Shown: one piece after another, positions 38,978-47,392 of the stretch
Numbering within the stretch: the first letter of the stretch is position 1
Layout of the letters: every line of letters begins with the position of its first letter
Assembly (NCBI GenBank): GCA_005882045.1
Contig: VBHO01000026.1
Coordinates: 16,885-71,870 of the forward strand
Direction: 5' to 3'
Source: Chloroflexota bacterium
GTDB lineage: Bacteria; Chloroflexota; Dormibacteria; CF-121
DNA length: 54,986 bases
The notes under the pieces: generated by a model
What the model was told of the DNA's origin: nothing
What the model saw: only the letters and a program-made list of their open reading frames with translations
Databases searched by the model: none
Translations under genes and position numbers: made by a program

Positions 38978-40492
38978 ATGCGCGAGCCATCATCGCCGCG
39001 TAACCCGCTGTCAGCCTTCCATCGTCCGCTGGTGGCCCTGCTCGCCGCTACCGGCCTGGCGCTGGCCGGTCTGCCGACGATTCCGGTCCTGGCCACATCC
39101 AACCAGGCGCACCTCGATCGCGAGGTCCTCAAGGCGATGCAGGCCGGGCGTTCGATCAACGTCATCGTGGTCGCCCGCGGCGATCTGAACGTCCTGGAGG
39201 CCGATCTGCGGCGGTCTGGTCTGAAACGCACGGTGCGCGTCCCGATCGCACACGGGGTCGCCGTCCAACTCACACCCGCGTTCATCGACCGCTTCCGCGC
39301 CGACGCGAACGTCGCCCGCCTCATCTACGACGCTCCCGTCAGGCTTACCGATACGCCCTTCAACCCGACAGCACTTGCAACGGCGTACCCGGCGGTGGTT
39401 GACGCTCTCCCGGTCTGGAGCAACCCGCTGGCGCCGCTCACCGGACAGGGGATCGGGATCGCCGTGATCGACAGCGGCGTTGCGTCGCATCCGGACCTGG
39501 CCAATCGCGTGATCGTCAGCCAGAACTTCAATCCGAACGTCATTGGCAACGATGACGCCTACGGCCACGGCACCGCGGTCGCCGGCATCATCGCTGGTAA
39601 TGGCACCGCCGGCCTCGGACAGTACATCGGTGTCGCGCCGCAGGCGAACCTCATCAGCCTGCGGGTCAATGACGGCACCGGCGGTGCGCCCACCTCGGCG
39701 ATCATGAACGCCATTCTGTGGGCGGTCGTCAACCGGAATACCTACAACATCCGCGTGATCAACTTGTCCTTGCAGGCATCGGTGCAGGAGTCCTACCGCA
39801 CCAGCCCCATCGACGCGGCCGTGGAGTATGCCTGGCTGAAAGGACTCGTCGTGGTCGTCGCCGCCGGCAACAGTGGGCCCAACAGCGCGCTCTACGCGCC
39901 GGCGAACGATCCGTACGTGATCACGGTGGGCGCGACCGATGACCAGGGCACCGTCGTGACGACCGACGACACGCTGGCCGGTTTTTCGAGCTACGGTGTG
40001 ACCCAGGACGGCTTTACCAAGCCAGACTTCGTCGCGCCCGGCCGGCGCATCATCACCACGCTCGCCCCCAACAGCAGTTTCGCGCTGAACTACCCGAGCT
40101 TTCTGGTCGGTTCGCAGTACATCCAGCTCAGCGGCACCTCGGTGGCGGCCCCGGTCGTCAGCGGCGTCGCGGCGCTTTACATCGAGAGCAATCCGACGGT
40201 GCGCCCCGGACAGCTAAAGGGCGTGCTCCTGGCAACCGCTAATCGGCTGGGAGTCGCCGGTAGCGGCGCCGGGTACCCGGACGCCCAGCATGCGATCACC
40301 TATATCGGCCTGGTCGGGAATGCCGATCACGGCCTGGATCCGAACGACTACCTGAAGGTCCTCTACATGGCGGCGCACAGTCTGACGGTGCTGCCCGTCG
40401 TCTCCTGGGACAGTGTCTCCTGGGACAGCGTTTCCTGGGACACGGTGTCGTGGGACAGCGTCTCATGGGACGCGGTGAGCTGGAGCAACTAG
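38978..40492 (+). CDS. Secreted S8 subtilisin-like protease with C-terminal VSWD repeats
   Basis: A 504-residue protease with signal peptide (about 15-40), inhibitor-like propeptide (about 45-125) and S8 catalytic domain (about 135-445). The triad is Asp165 (IAVIDSGV), His197 (YGHGTAVAG) and Ser388 (LSGTSVAAP), with oxyanion Asn298 (AAGNSGPNS). The C-terminus (474-504) has six copies of a five-residue VSWD(S/T/A) repeat. Such Trp-rich tails occur in S8 proteins of actinobacteria and relatives and may anchor them to the envelope. ATG 38978 lies 14 nt after TACGTT. Two nt separate it from the next gene, which begins the c-di-GMP pair. Confidence 0.9.
   Translation: MREPSSPRNPLSAFHRPLVALLAATGLALAGLPTIPVLATSNQAHLDREVLKAMQAGRSINVIVVARGDLNVLEADLRRSGLKRTVRVPIAHGVAVQLTPAFIDRFRADANVARLIYDAPVRLTDTPFNPTALATAYPAVVDALPVWSNPLAPLTGQGIGIAVIDSGVASHPDLANRVIVSQNFNPNVIGNDDAYGHGTAVAGIIAGNGTAGLGQYIGVAPQANLISLRVNDGTGGAPTSAIMNAILWAVVNRNTYNIRVINLSLQASVQESYRTSPIDAAVEYAWLKGLVVVVAAGNSGPNSALYAPANDPYVITVGATDDQGTVVTTDDTLAGFSSYGVTQDGFTKPDFVAPGRRIITTLAPNSSFALNYPSFLVGSQYIQLSGTSVAAPVVSGVAALYIESNPTVRPGQLKGVLLATANRLGVAGSGAGYPDAQHAITYIGLVGNADHGLDPNDYLKVLYMAAHSLTVLPVVSWDSVSWDSVSWDTVSWDSVSWDAVSWSN
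40400..40486 (+). repeat. 15-bp coding tandem repeat (VSWD units)
   Basis: Six imperfect copies of GTCTCCTGGGACAGT encode the VSWD(S/T/A) tail of the subtilase. The copies differ at third positions, so the protein repeat is kept while the DNA has diverged; this argues for selection on the tail. Confidence 0.8.
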
Positions 40493-40494
40493 CC

Positions 40495-41208
40495 ATGGCC
40501 AGGGGTCGACTCTCGGCCGCCGCCCTCGCCTACATCGTCGGCGTCAGCGTTGCCGCGGTCGCGGCTGCGCTGATCTTCTGGCGCAGCGAGGGTCCCGCGG
40601 CCAGTTCTGCCGTCTTCGCCGTCCTCGTCGGTCTGGGCATGCTGGCGCACGCCTACCCAGTGCAGGGGTTCCGTCACCAGGCCTACCAGGTGACCTTGCC
40701 CTTCATCGTTGTCGCGGGCGCCATCTTGAACGCCTGGCAGCTTGTGGCGTTCATCGTCCTGATCCACGTGGCCGAGCAAGCCCGGCTTCGCCGGCGGCTC
40801 CACATCCAGTGGTTCAACGTCTGCAACTACTTCGTCAGCGCGGCCGTGGCCGCCGCCTTCTACCACCGGGCGACAGCGCTTCTCCCGGATGGCGCTCTCG
40901 GTCAGGTCGCCGCCGCCCTGGCGGCGGGCTGTGCCTTCGTCACGCTCAACCGGGTTCTGCTGGCCGGGGTGCTGTGGCTTGGCCGCGGCCTGTCGCCGCT
41001 CGCCTCGGGGCTTTTCCAGCCGGAGTTGCTGGCCGCCGACCTGATCACCGTCTGGATCGCCGGCCCAATGCTGGTCCTCACGCTGGAGGCAGGCCCCTGG
41101 ATGATCCTCGCCACCGCGGGCCCGCTGTTGCTGGCGCGCCTGGCGCTGTCGGCGATGCTGGCACGACGCGAGGCGCAGGTGCAGCCGGTCGAGGCAAGGG
41201 CCGCGTGA
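40495..41208 (+). CDS. Integral membrane sensor-like protein, paralogue of the next gene's N-terminus
   Basis: A 237-residue protein with about six TM helices and no soluble domain. Its core, FRHQAYQVTLPFIVVAGAIL, HVAEQARLRRRLHIQWFNVC and NY, aligns with the N-terminal membrane half of the downstream diguanylate cyclase (KHQSYYTTTVFFFAGAVLL, HAVESLRVRYRWYIQAFNVA). It is therefore the same MASE-like sensor without an output domain. ATG 40495 lies 2 nt after the subtilase stop; its own stop overlaps the cyclase start (GTGA). It may dimerise with the cyclase and modulate it. Confidence 0.75.
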   Translation: MARGRLSAAALAYIVGVSVAAVAAALIFWRSEGPAASSAVFAVLVGLGMLAHAYPVQGFRHQAYQVTLPFIVVAGAILNAWQLVAFIVLIHVAEQARLRRRLHIQWFNVCNYFVSAAVAAAFYHRATALLPDGALGQVAAALAAGCAFVTLNRVLLAGVLWLGRGLSPLASGLFQPELLAADLITVWIAGPMLVLTLEAGPWMILATAGPLLLARLALSAMLARREAQVQPVEARAA

Positions 41209-42440
41209 GGTCGATGAACGATCTCCCGCGCGCGGCGCGGATTTATGTCGTAGCCGTGCTCGTGGCGGCGGTAATTGGCGGCATCGCCGGAATTCTGCTG
41301 GCGCCGCCGCGGCTAGATCGGCTGCCAGTCGCCATCGTGCTCCTTGTGTGCGCGACGATCGCGCAGCAGTTCAAGGTCAAGAGCCCCAAGCACCAGTCCT
41401 ACTACACAACGACCGTCTTTTTCTTCGCCGGGGCCGTTCTCCTCCATCCGGCCTACATCATCGCCATCATCCTCGCCGCCCACGCCGTGGAGTCACTCCG
41501 CGTGCGCTACCGCTGGTACATCCAGGCTTTCAACGTCGCGAACTTCGTGCTTTGCTCGATCGCCGCCGGCGCGATCGCTGGCATTGGCCAGCCAACTGAG
41601 CCTTCGAGCACAGGAGGCGCCGCCTTTTACGTGGCGCTCGCGGGGCTGACGTTTGTTGGCCTCAATCACTTTCTGACGGCCCTGGTGATCATGTGGGCGC
41701 GCGGCGTCTCGATTGCGCGCGCCGGCACCATGGATTGGGAGAACGTGGGGACCGACCTCGCGTTGATGTCGGTGGGCGCGCTCGGATCGCTACTCTGGCT
41801 CAAGAATCCCTGGCTGGTGCCGCTTTGCCTCGGCCCACTGTTCTTGATCTACCGATCGCTGCTCGTCCCGAGCCTCAAAGAGGAGGCGCGGACCGACCCG
41901 AAAACCGCGCTGGCCAATATGAAGCACTGGAACCAGCTGGCGCAGGCAGAGGTCGAGCGCGCCCGTCGTTTCGGCCGTCCCCTCAGCGTCGTGCTCGCCG
42001 ACTTCGACTTGCTCCGCGACGTCAACAATCGATATGGCCACCTGATGGGCGACCAGATGATCCGGCGGGTGGCCGACGCGATCCGAGCGTCGCTGCGCGA
42101 GTACGATGTGCCGGCCCGTTTCGGCGGCGACGAATTTGCCGTCCTCATGCCGGAAACCACGCTCCCCGAGGCGATGGCGGTCGCCGAGCGAATCCGACGC
42201 GAGGTCGAGTCGATCGTGCTCAAGAGCGGAGAGGGCTCGGTCCCGGCGAGTGTCAGCATCGGGGTCGCGCTGTTCCCCGCACACGGACGAACTGCGTCGG
42301 ACCTGCTGGCCGCAGCCGACCGCGCCGTCTATCAGGCCAAGGCGCTGGGTCGTAACCGCGTCTGGGCGTTTGCCGAGCGCGAGGACGAGAACATGCGGCC
42401 GATCATCGTCACGGCGCCCTCGAGGCGCGAGGCGAGTTAG
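41205..42440 (+). CDS. Membrane diguanylate cyclase (MASE-like sensor plus GGDEF)
   Basis: About 411 residues: six or seven N-terminal TM helices (about 10-225) and a GGDEF domain (about 240-395). The active site RFGGDEFAVLMPE is intact and an RxxD inhibitory site (REYD) lies five residues before it, so it should make c-di-GMP under product control. SIGVALFPAHG and ADRAVYQAKALGRN complete the domain. GTG 41205 overlaps the stop of the paralogous sensor gene; ATG 41214 is an alternative. It ends 3 bp from the convergent small gene. Confidence 0.87.
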   Translation: MRSMNDLPRAARIYVVAVLVAAVIGGIAGILLAPPRLDRLPVAIVLLVCATIAQQFKVKSPKHQSYYTTTVFFFAGAVLLHPAYIIAIILAAHAVESLRVRYRWYIQAFNVANFVLCSIAAGAIAGIGQPTEPSSTGGAAFYVALAGLTFVGLNHFLTALVIMWARGVSIARAGTMDWENVGTDLALMSVGALGSLLWLKNPWLVPLCLGPLFLIYRSLLVPSLKEEARTDPKTALANMKHWNQLAQAEVERARRFGRPLSVVLADFDLLRDVNNRYGHLMGDQMIRRVADAIRASLREYDVPARFGGDEFAVLMPETTLPEAMAVAERIRREVESIVLKSGEGSVPASVSIGVALFPAHGRTASDLLAAADRAVYQAKALGRNRVWAFAEREDENMRPIIVTAPSRREAS

Positions 42441-42443
42441 GCG

Positions 42444-42737
42444 CTACTTTTTTGGCCGCCGGCTGCCGCGTCGGTCGCCGTGCGCGCGCATGAAGGTGTA
42501 AGTCTTTTCTGCGGCATAGCCTTTTTGCACGGCGTCCTGGATGCGCGGCCAGAACTCTTCCTTGACCCAGTTGCGAGCGATCAGCACCTCGACACCGGCC
42601 AGTCGAAGGTCTCCTTTCTCGAGGTCGGAGGTCGTATCGCCACGTTGCAGGGCGCGCACCGCATCGAGGCTGAGGTTCGGAAGGAGCCATGCGCTGGGAA
42701 TGAGGACCTCGGCCTGGCCACGCCCCTCGTCTGGCAC
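42444..42737 (-). CDS. Small protein of unknown function, paralogue of the 52.1-kb gene
   Basis: A 97-residue soluble protein: VLIPSAWLLPNLSLDAVRAL, then RLAGVEVLIARNWVKEEFWP and a basic end (RRGSRRPKK). It aligns with the protein at 52112-52372 through N-L-(S/T)-x4-(V/M)-R-A-L-Q, R-L-x(2-3)-G and I-A-R-x-W-(V/I), with W-x(3)-(I/A)-x(2)-(A/S)-V near the end. I recognise no named family. The GTG start has TATAGT (42744-42749) 6 nt upstream, a leaderless arrangement. Confidence 0.6.
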   Translation of the reverse strand: MPDEGRGQAEVLIPSAWLLPNLSLDAVRALQRGDTTSDLEKGDLRLAGVEVLIARNWVKEEFWPRIQDAVQKGYAAEKTYTFMRAHGDRRGSRRPKK

Positions 42738-42756
42738 GGAGCAACTATAAACGGGA

Positions 42757-42806
42757 GAGGCGGCTACATTACCGCCGCCTTTTCCACGCCGGAGGCGGCT
42801 ACATTA
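42757..42806. repeat. Two 15-bp direct repeats in a divergent promoter region
   Basis: GAGGCGGCTACATTA occurs at 42757-42771 and 42792-42806, 35 bp apart. Each copy contains TACATT, and the second TACATT (42800-42805) lies 11 nt before GTG 42817, so the repeats may be tandem promoters or binding sites. The first copy can also pair with GCCGCCT downstream. Confidence 0.45.
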
Positions 42807-42816
42807 TGCTGCTGAC

Positions 42817-43242
42817 GTGTCAGTGCTGAAAACGCTCCACGTGTTCGGAGCGATCTTTCTTCTCGGTGGTGTCACGACGCATGCTTTGCTCCGGCCGATG
42901 GCGGCACGTGCGGCCGACGTGGCGCAACTGGCGCTCTACGAGTTCGCCTGGCGCGTGCAGCTGGCCACAGTCTATGTGGGCTCGGCGTTGGTGTTGATCA
43001 CCGGCCTCCTATTGTGGATCGGGCACTTCAAATTGTTCACCGGGTGGCTTCTGCTTGGCGTATTGCTCTACGCGGCGGCAATGGGTCTGGACGGGGCTTT
43101 TCTTGCCCCCAACCTTCGGCGGGCTCGCACGGCGGCGGGCGAGGCGTCCAGCGCGGTGGCGGGCGCGGCCATGACGGTGCAGCTGGTCGCCTGGCTGCTG
43201 CTGGTCGTCGTCGTCTTTCTCATGGTGGCGCGGCCCTTCTAG
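42817..43242 (+). CDS. DUF2269-like integral membrane protein
   Basis: A 141-residue protein with four TM helices: LKTLHVFGAIFLLGGVTTHA, VYVGSALVLITGLLLWIG, LLLGVLLYAAAMGLDGAF and VQLVAWLLLVVVVFLMVARP. The first helix with Leu-His and Gly-rich turn fits DUF2269-type proteins of unknown function. GTG 42817 follows TACATT by 11 nt. The GNAT gene begins 8 bp downstream, suggesting one operon. Confidence 0.72.
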   Translation: MSVLKTLHVFGAIFLLGGVTTHALLRPMAARAADVAQLALYEFAWRVQLATVYVGSALVLITGLLLWIGHFKLFTGWLLLGVLLYAAAMGLDGAFLAPNLRRARTAAGEASSAVAGAAMTVQLVAWLLLVVVVFLMVARPF

Positions 43243-43250
43243 CTATTCCG

Positions 43251-43862
43251 ATGGCGCCGCTAGGACCAGTGACGTTGACCGGGAAGCACATCCGGCTCGA
43301 ACCAATGCGGCCGGCGCATACCGCCGGGCTGCTCGAAGCCGGGCGCGCCAGCCAAATCTGGGAGTGGATGCCGAACCGTCCGCTGGAGCCGCCAGCGATG
43401 GAAGGCTGGCTAAAGAAGGCGATGCAGGCGGAGTCGTCGGGCCGGGAGTATCCCTTCGTCGTGATCCTCATCCCGAGCGGCCGGCTGGTCGGCAGTACGC
43501 GCTATCTCGATGTCCAGGAAGATGACCGAGGGGCCGAGATCGGCTGGACCTGGTACGCGCCCGACACCTGGGGCGGTGTGGTGAACCCCGAGGCGAAGTA
43601 TTTGTTGCTGCGCCACGCCTTCGAGGACTGGGGCGCCATCCGGGTGGCGCTCAAGACCGATATCCGCAACCTCCACTCGCAGGCCGCCATCAAGAAGCTG
43701 GGCGCGAAGTACGAGGGGCTGCTCCGCAACCAACGGATCCGTCCCGACGGAAGCTACCGCGACACGGTGGTGTTTTCCGTCACCGACCGCGAGTGGCCGG
43801 CCGTCAAGTCGCGGCTCGAGCAGCGCATCGAACGGGTCAGTCCTCTGGGAAGAGTGACATGA
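43251..43862 (+). CDS. GNAT acetyltransferase, RimJ/RimL-like
   Basis: A 203-residue acetyltransferase: VTLTGKHIRLEPMRPAHTAG at the start, VGSTRYLDVQEDDRGAEIGW, WGGVVNPEAKYLLLRHAFED and RVALKTDIRNLHSQAAIKKL, the usual RimJ/L order (strand, acetyl-CoA loop, NxxSxxxxxKLGA). It ends with GSYRDTVVFSVTDREWP. Substrates of this group include protein N-termini and small molecules. ATG 43251 follows the DUF2269 stop by 8 bp. The 3' end overlaps the convergent small gene by 26 bp. Confidence 0.85.
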   Translation: MAPLGPVTLTGKHIRLEPMRPAHTAGLLEAGRASQIWEWMPNRPLEPPAMEGWLKKAMQAESSGREYPFVVILIPSGRLVGSTRYLDVQEDDRGAEIGWTWYAPDTWGGVVNPEAKYLLLRHAFEDWGAIRVALKTDIRNLHSQAAIKKLGAKYEGLLRNQRIRPDGSYRDTVVFSVTDREWPAVKSRLEQRIERVSPLGRVT

Positions 43863-44163
43863 GCGGCGGGTTTTGCGAACGGCTCTTGCGCGACGAGCGC
43901 CGCGCGCCGCCTGGCAGGACCAGCAGCGTTGGCTCCTCTTTGCGACGCGCCCGATAGCCGCTGGCCACCCGGGCCGCCGCCGCCTGGACGGCCCCGATCA
44001 TCTCCTGCGCCGCCACCTCGGGGCTGCGCAGGGACTGCTCCTCGAACGGCACCAGCTCGCTGATGCAGATCTCCCGCTGCGGATCGACGATCACGACGGC
44101 GACAAAGGGCTCCTCGGACCGGATGCTGGGATGGATATCTGACCACGGAATGACATTGCCCAT
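43837..44163 (-). CDS. Unknown 108-aa protein behind the shared GACAGCTGTC promoter
   Basis: A 108-residue soluble protein: MGNVIPWSDIHPSIRSEEPF, VAVVIVDPQREICISELVPF, a helix (AAQEMIGAVQAAAARVASGY) and a basic, disordered tail. I recognise no family. ATG 44163 follows TAGGCT by 6 nt (leaderless). The upstream element is shared with the rmuC promoter. It lies after the SbcC-like gene on the same strand but has its own promoter, so it may belong to a DNA-maintenance regulon. Confidence 0.6.
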   Translation of the reverse strand: MGNVIPWSDIHPSIRSEEPFVAVVIVDPQREICISELVPFEEQSLRSPEVAAQEMIGAVQAAAARVASGYRARRKEEPTLLVLPGGARRSSRKSRSQNPPLMSLFPED

Positions 44164-44169
44164 GACGCG

Positions 44170-44203
44170 AGCCTAACCCCTCGTTTTGACAGCTGTCTGT
44201 CGC
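44170..44203 (-). promoter_or_regulatory. Promoter with palindrome GACAGCTGTC (copy 1)
   Basis: On the minus strand CTGTCAAAA is followed by 8 nt and TAGGCT, then 6 nt to ATG 44163. Positions 44183-44203 are identical, in inverse orientation, to 52409-52429, and contain the perfect palindrome GACAGCTGTC (44188-44197). The layout TGTC-x4-N8-TAnnnT is like the LexA-independent damage promoters bound through PafBC in mycobacteria; the sequence match is partial. Confidence 0.6.
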
Positions 44204-44214
44204 AGCCGCCCGGG

Positions 44215-47200
44215 TTAAGTCGTCGAGACTTCTTCTTCGATCGGATCGGGGCTGGACCCGTTGGCCGGCGTTTCCTCGGCGGACGCGAGGACGACGGATG
44301 GCCCTGGCAGGCGGATGATGGTCCAGTCGTCGCTCTTCTCGACGCGGTCGGCGAGCGTCTCATCCTTGGAAAAGAGGATGACCTGATGGTCGAGGCGGCC
44401 GAGCTCGTCCATCGCGGCGCGCAGTCGGCGGCGATCCGCGTGCACCAGCGCCTCGTCGAGGAGCAGGGGAGGTGGCTCCGCGTTGCCACCGATGATCCGC
44501 GCCAGCGCCAGACGCTCGAGTAAGTAGATCAGCGACCTGGTGCCGAGGCTCAGGTTGTCGACATCTTTATATGCCCGCTGGTCCTGGGTCTTGACGGAGA
44601 GCGCGAGGTCTTCTCCGATCCGCACGTCGCGGTAGCGACCGTTCGTAATCGGGGACAGCTGGCCCTGCAGCTGCGACTTGAGGCGCGGGATCACGGCGCG
44701 CCGCACCGACTTGGCCGCCGCCTCCAGTGTCTCGATCGCGAGGTCGTAGGCGTGCGCCTCCGCCTCGAGCTCTTGCAGCTGTTCGCCGATGGTGGCAATC
44801 TCCTCCTCGAGCGCGGCGACATCGCCGATCTGCGTCAGCCGATCGTTCAAGAGCTCCTCCGCGCGAGCCCGTTCCTCCTGGGCTCGCTCCTTGACGTCAC
44901 GGTGTTGATCGCGCTGCCGTTCGAGCTCGGCCAGGGGGAGCGCCGCGAACTCGGCCGCCCGCGCCGGGTCGACGCTTTTGCCCACCTCGCCCAGCTGGCG
45001 GGTGAGGTCATCGACGAGCTGGCGAAGCGATCCCGCCTCGTCCGCGGTGACGCCGCCTCGCTGCGACTCCAGCTCGGCCAGTCGAACGCTCGACGTCCGG
45101 TAAGCCTCGGCGTGACTGACCGCGGCCTCCCACGCCACGGCCGCGCCCTCCATATCGGGATCGGTAATGCCGGCCCGCGTGTAGATCGCCGCCAGCTGGC
45201 GGGTGTACTCATCGGCCTTGGCGCGCTCGGCCATCGAGCGCTCGCTCGGAGCGCGAAGTTGCGCCAGCTGGGCGTCGAGCTGCTCGATTCGGGTGCGAAC
45301 CTGCTGCGCCTGGCGCTCGGCCTCGCAGCCGGCGATAAAGTCGCGTGCCGCGCCCAGCGCCTCGCGCCGGTCGAACCCGAGCCGGTCGAGCAAGCTGTGC
45401 AGCTGCTGCCGCAGCGATTCCCGTCGCTGGTCCATTTCGGTTTCAGCTCGCGTCGCCTCCAGCGAGCGCTGGCTCGCAGCGTTCCAGGCGAGGCTGTCCT
45501 GGGCCAGCGACTCCACGTCCCCGGCGGTCGCCTCGACCGCCTCCTCGGTGGGAGCCGGCTGAGAAAGACCCCAGGATCCCACCAGCTCGCGCAGGGTTCG
45601 ACCGGCGATCTGCGCCCGCTCTTCCAACTCGGTGGCCTGCCGATCCAGCTCGAGGCGGGTGGCGTCGTAGCGGACCTTCTGCAGGTGCTCGACAAGCGCC
45701 TGCTGCAGCTCGCCGGAGCTGCGGACGCCCCACGGCTGCAGGATCTCCCGGCGCCTGACGCGAGCCTCGTCTTTGGCCCGAAGGCGGCGGTCGACCTCTC
45801 GGACCGCGGCGCCGCGAACCCAGATGCCGATGCCGGTCGACAACACGCCCATGCCAAGCAGGAAGAAGGCGGCTCCGCTAAGCGGCAGTGGCATATTGCT
45901 CTGCAGCGCGAGAAAGGCGACCAGGATCGCCATCGCCGTGAGCAGCAGGCCGCCGAGCATGGCGCCCAGGAAGGTGCGCTGCCGGCTGCGGGCGCGCTCG
46001 GCCATCGCCTCCTCGCGCCGCATGGCCTCCTCAGATTGCTGGCCTGCCTTGATGACGTCCGGAACTTCTCGGTAGCGCGCGATATCGTGCTTGAGCTGCT
46101 CCAGCCGTGGGGGCAGCTCGGCACCCGCGCGCTGGCGCGCTTCAGTGGCGACATTGTGGCGCTCGCGCCATTCCGAGTAGACACGCTGGAACTCCATCTG
46201 CCGGGCAGGCCAATCGAGGCTCTGGCCGATCAAGCCCGGATGACGCTCGGCGATCCGGCGCGCCTCTTCGGCGGCCGTCTGGGCCCGCAGATGGACCTCG
46301 GGGGCCTGGGCATCGGCCACATTGAGTGAGGTCAGCAGTTCACGGCCTTGCGCGTCCGATTCCAGCTTGGCGCGCTCGGCCTCGAGCTGCTGCACCTGCG
46401 CGGCGTTCTCCGCGGCTCGGCGTTCGAAGTCTTCCTGCGCCTCGCGGGTTGCTCGTAGGTGACTGCGCAACTCCTGGAGCTCGGACTGCCGGTCGAGGGG
46501 GAACATGGCAAAGCGCGTGTGATCCTCTTGTCTCGCCCGCTCGTCCGTGATCGCCCGCTCGAGTGTTTCGACACGCTCCAGGCGATGACGGGCCTCGTCC
46601 AGGCGGGAGCCGAGGACGGCAGCGTCGAGCAATTGGACCACCGCCAGCTCCGCCTCGGTCAGCGCCGACACGGTCTCGCGCTTCTGTGCCAGCTCGTCGA
46701 CGGCGCTGCGAGCCTGGCGGGCGGCCGTGAGCTGCCGCTCCACGTCGGAGAGCCGGCTTTCGAGGTCGTGCAGCGGGCCGGTGCGGCCGCGCGGCTTTCC
46801 GATGCGCTGCGCCCGTTCCTGACGGAGCCGATCGAGCACGGCTTGCGCGGTCCGGTCGGGATGCGCCGAGTCCGCCAATGCCACGATCGCTTCCTTGATG
46901 CTGCCGGCGTCCTCGAGACGCAACACCTCGCTGCGCGAGATGCAGGCGGTGTTGGTGTAGATGTCGCGGCTGATGCCGAGCAACTGCCGTCCAATCTGGA
47001 GCCCACCCCAGGGGTCGCGCTCGAACCGGTCGTTCAGCTCCGCGCCGTTGGCGAGGTCGAGCACCCGAACCGCGTCGGCGTCGAGGTCGCGCTCGACGCG
47101 TAGCCTCGAGCCGTCGTCCAGCTCGAATTCGAGCGCGAGCCCGAAGCCGCCACCCTCCCACGGCCGCCAGCGATCGGTGCGCTCGACGATTGCGGATCGG

Positions 47201-47364
47201 CGGTCGCCGGACTCGAGACCGTAGAGGCCGGTCACGATCGCTTCCTGCAACGTCGACTTCCCGGCTTCGTTCGGCCCCACCACAAGGTTCATGGCAGGAC
47301 CGAAGTGCAGGTCCATACCTTGCAGGGTGCCAAAGCCTCCGATCTCGATGCGCGTCAGGCGCAT
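44215..47364 (-). CDS. SbcC/Rad50-like AAA ATPase of the YhaN type
   Basis: A 1049-residue SMC-like ATPase. The N-terminal Walker A is in NLVVGPNEAGKSTLQEAI (residues 27-44); long coiled coils (about 190-450 and 515-900) flank two adjacent TM helices (about 462-513, MLGGLLLTAMAILVAFLALQ and FFLLGMGVLSTGIGIWV), a feature of YhaN rather than SbcC. The C-terminal signature LSLGTRSLIYLLERLALARI and Walker B PPLLLDEALVHADRRR complete the ATPase. It should work with the YhaO-like nuclease encoded just upstream, at DNA ends near the membrane. The gap between the genes is 28 bp. Confidence 0.87.
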   Translation of the reverse strand: MRLTRIEIGGFGTLQGMDLHFGPAMNLVVGPNEAGKSTLQEAIVTGLYGLESGDRRSAIVERTDRWRPWEGGGFGLALEFELDDGSRLRVERDLDADAVRVLDLANGAELNDRFERDPWGGLQIGRQLLGISRDIYTNTACISRSEVLRLEDAGSIKEAIVALADSAHPDRTAQAVLDRLRQERAQRIGKPRGRTGPLHDLESRLSDVERQLTAARQARSAVDELAQKRETVSALTEAELAVVQLLDAAVLGSRLDEARHRLERVETLERAITDERARQEDHTRFAMFPLDRQSELQELRSHLRATREAQEDFERRAAENAAQVQQLEAERAKLESDAQGRELLTSLNVADAQAPEVHLRAQTAAEEARRIAERHPGLIGQSLDWPARQMEFQRVYSEWRERHNVATEARQRAGAELPPRLEQLKHDIARYREVPDVIKAGQQSEEAMRREEAMAERARSRQRTFLGAMLGGLLLTAMAILVAFLALQSNMPLPLSGAAFFLLGMGVLSTGIGIWVRGAAVREVDRRLRAKDEARVRRREILQPWGVRSSGELQQALVEHLQKVRYDATRLELDRQATELEERAQIAGRTLRELVGSWGLSQPAPTEEAVEATAGDVESLAQDSLAWNAASQRSLEATRAETEMDQRRESLRQQLHSLLDRLGFDRREALGAARDFIAGCEAERQAQQVRTRIEQLDAQLAQLRAPSERSMAERAKADEYTRQLAAIYTRAGITDPDMEGAAVAWEAAVSHAEAYRTSSVRLAELESQRGGVTADEAGSLRQLVDDLTRQLGEVGKSVDPARAAEFAALPLAELERQRDQHRDVKERAQEERARAEELLNDRLTQIGDVAALEEEIATIGEQLQELEAEAHAYDLAIETLEAAAKSVRRAVIPRLKSQLQGQLSPITNGRYRDVRIGEDLALSVKTQDQRAYKDVDNLSLGTRSLIYLLERLALARIIGGNAEPPPLLLDEALVHADRRRLRAAMDELGRLDHQVILFSKDETLADRVEKSDDWTIIRLPGPSVVLASAEETPANGSSPDPIEEEVSTT

Positions 47365-47392
47365 GAACGGCTCACCACGTAAAGGCTAAACG

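Noticed and set aside
40400..40486. Short tandem repeat that might be a CRISPR or regulatory array
   Set aside because: The units are 15 bp without spacers, in frame, and encode the VSWD tail.
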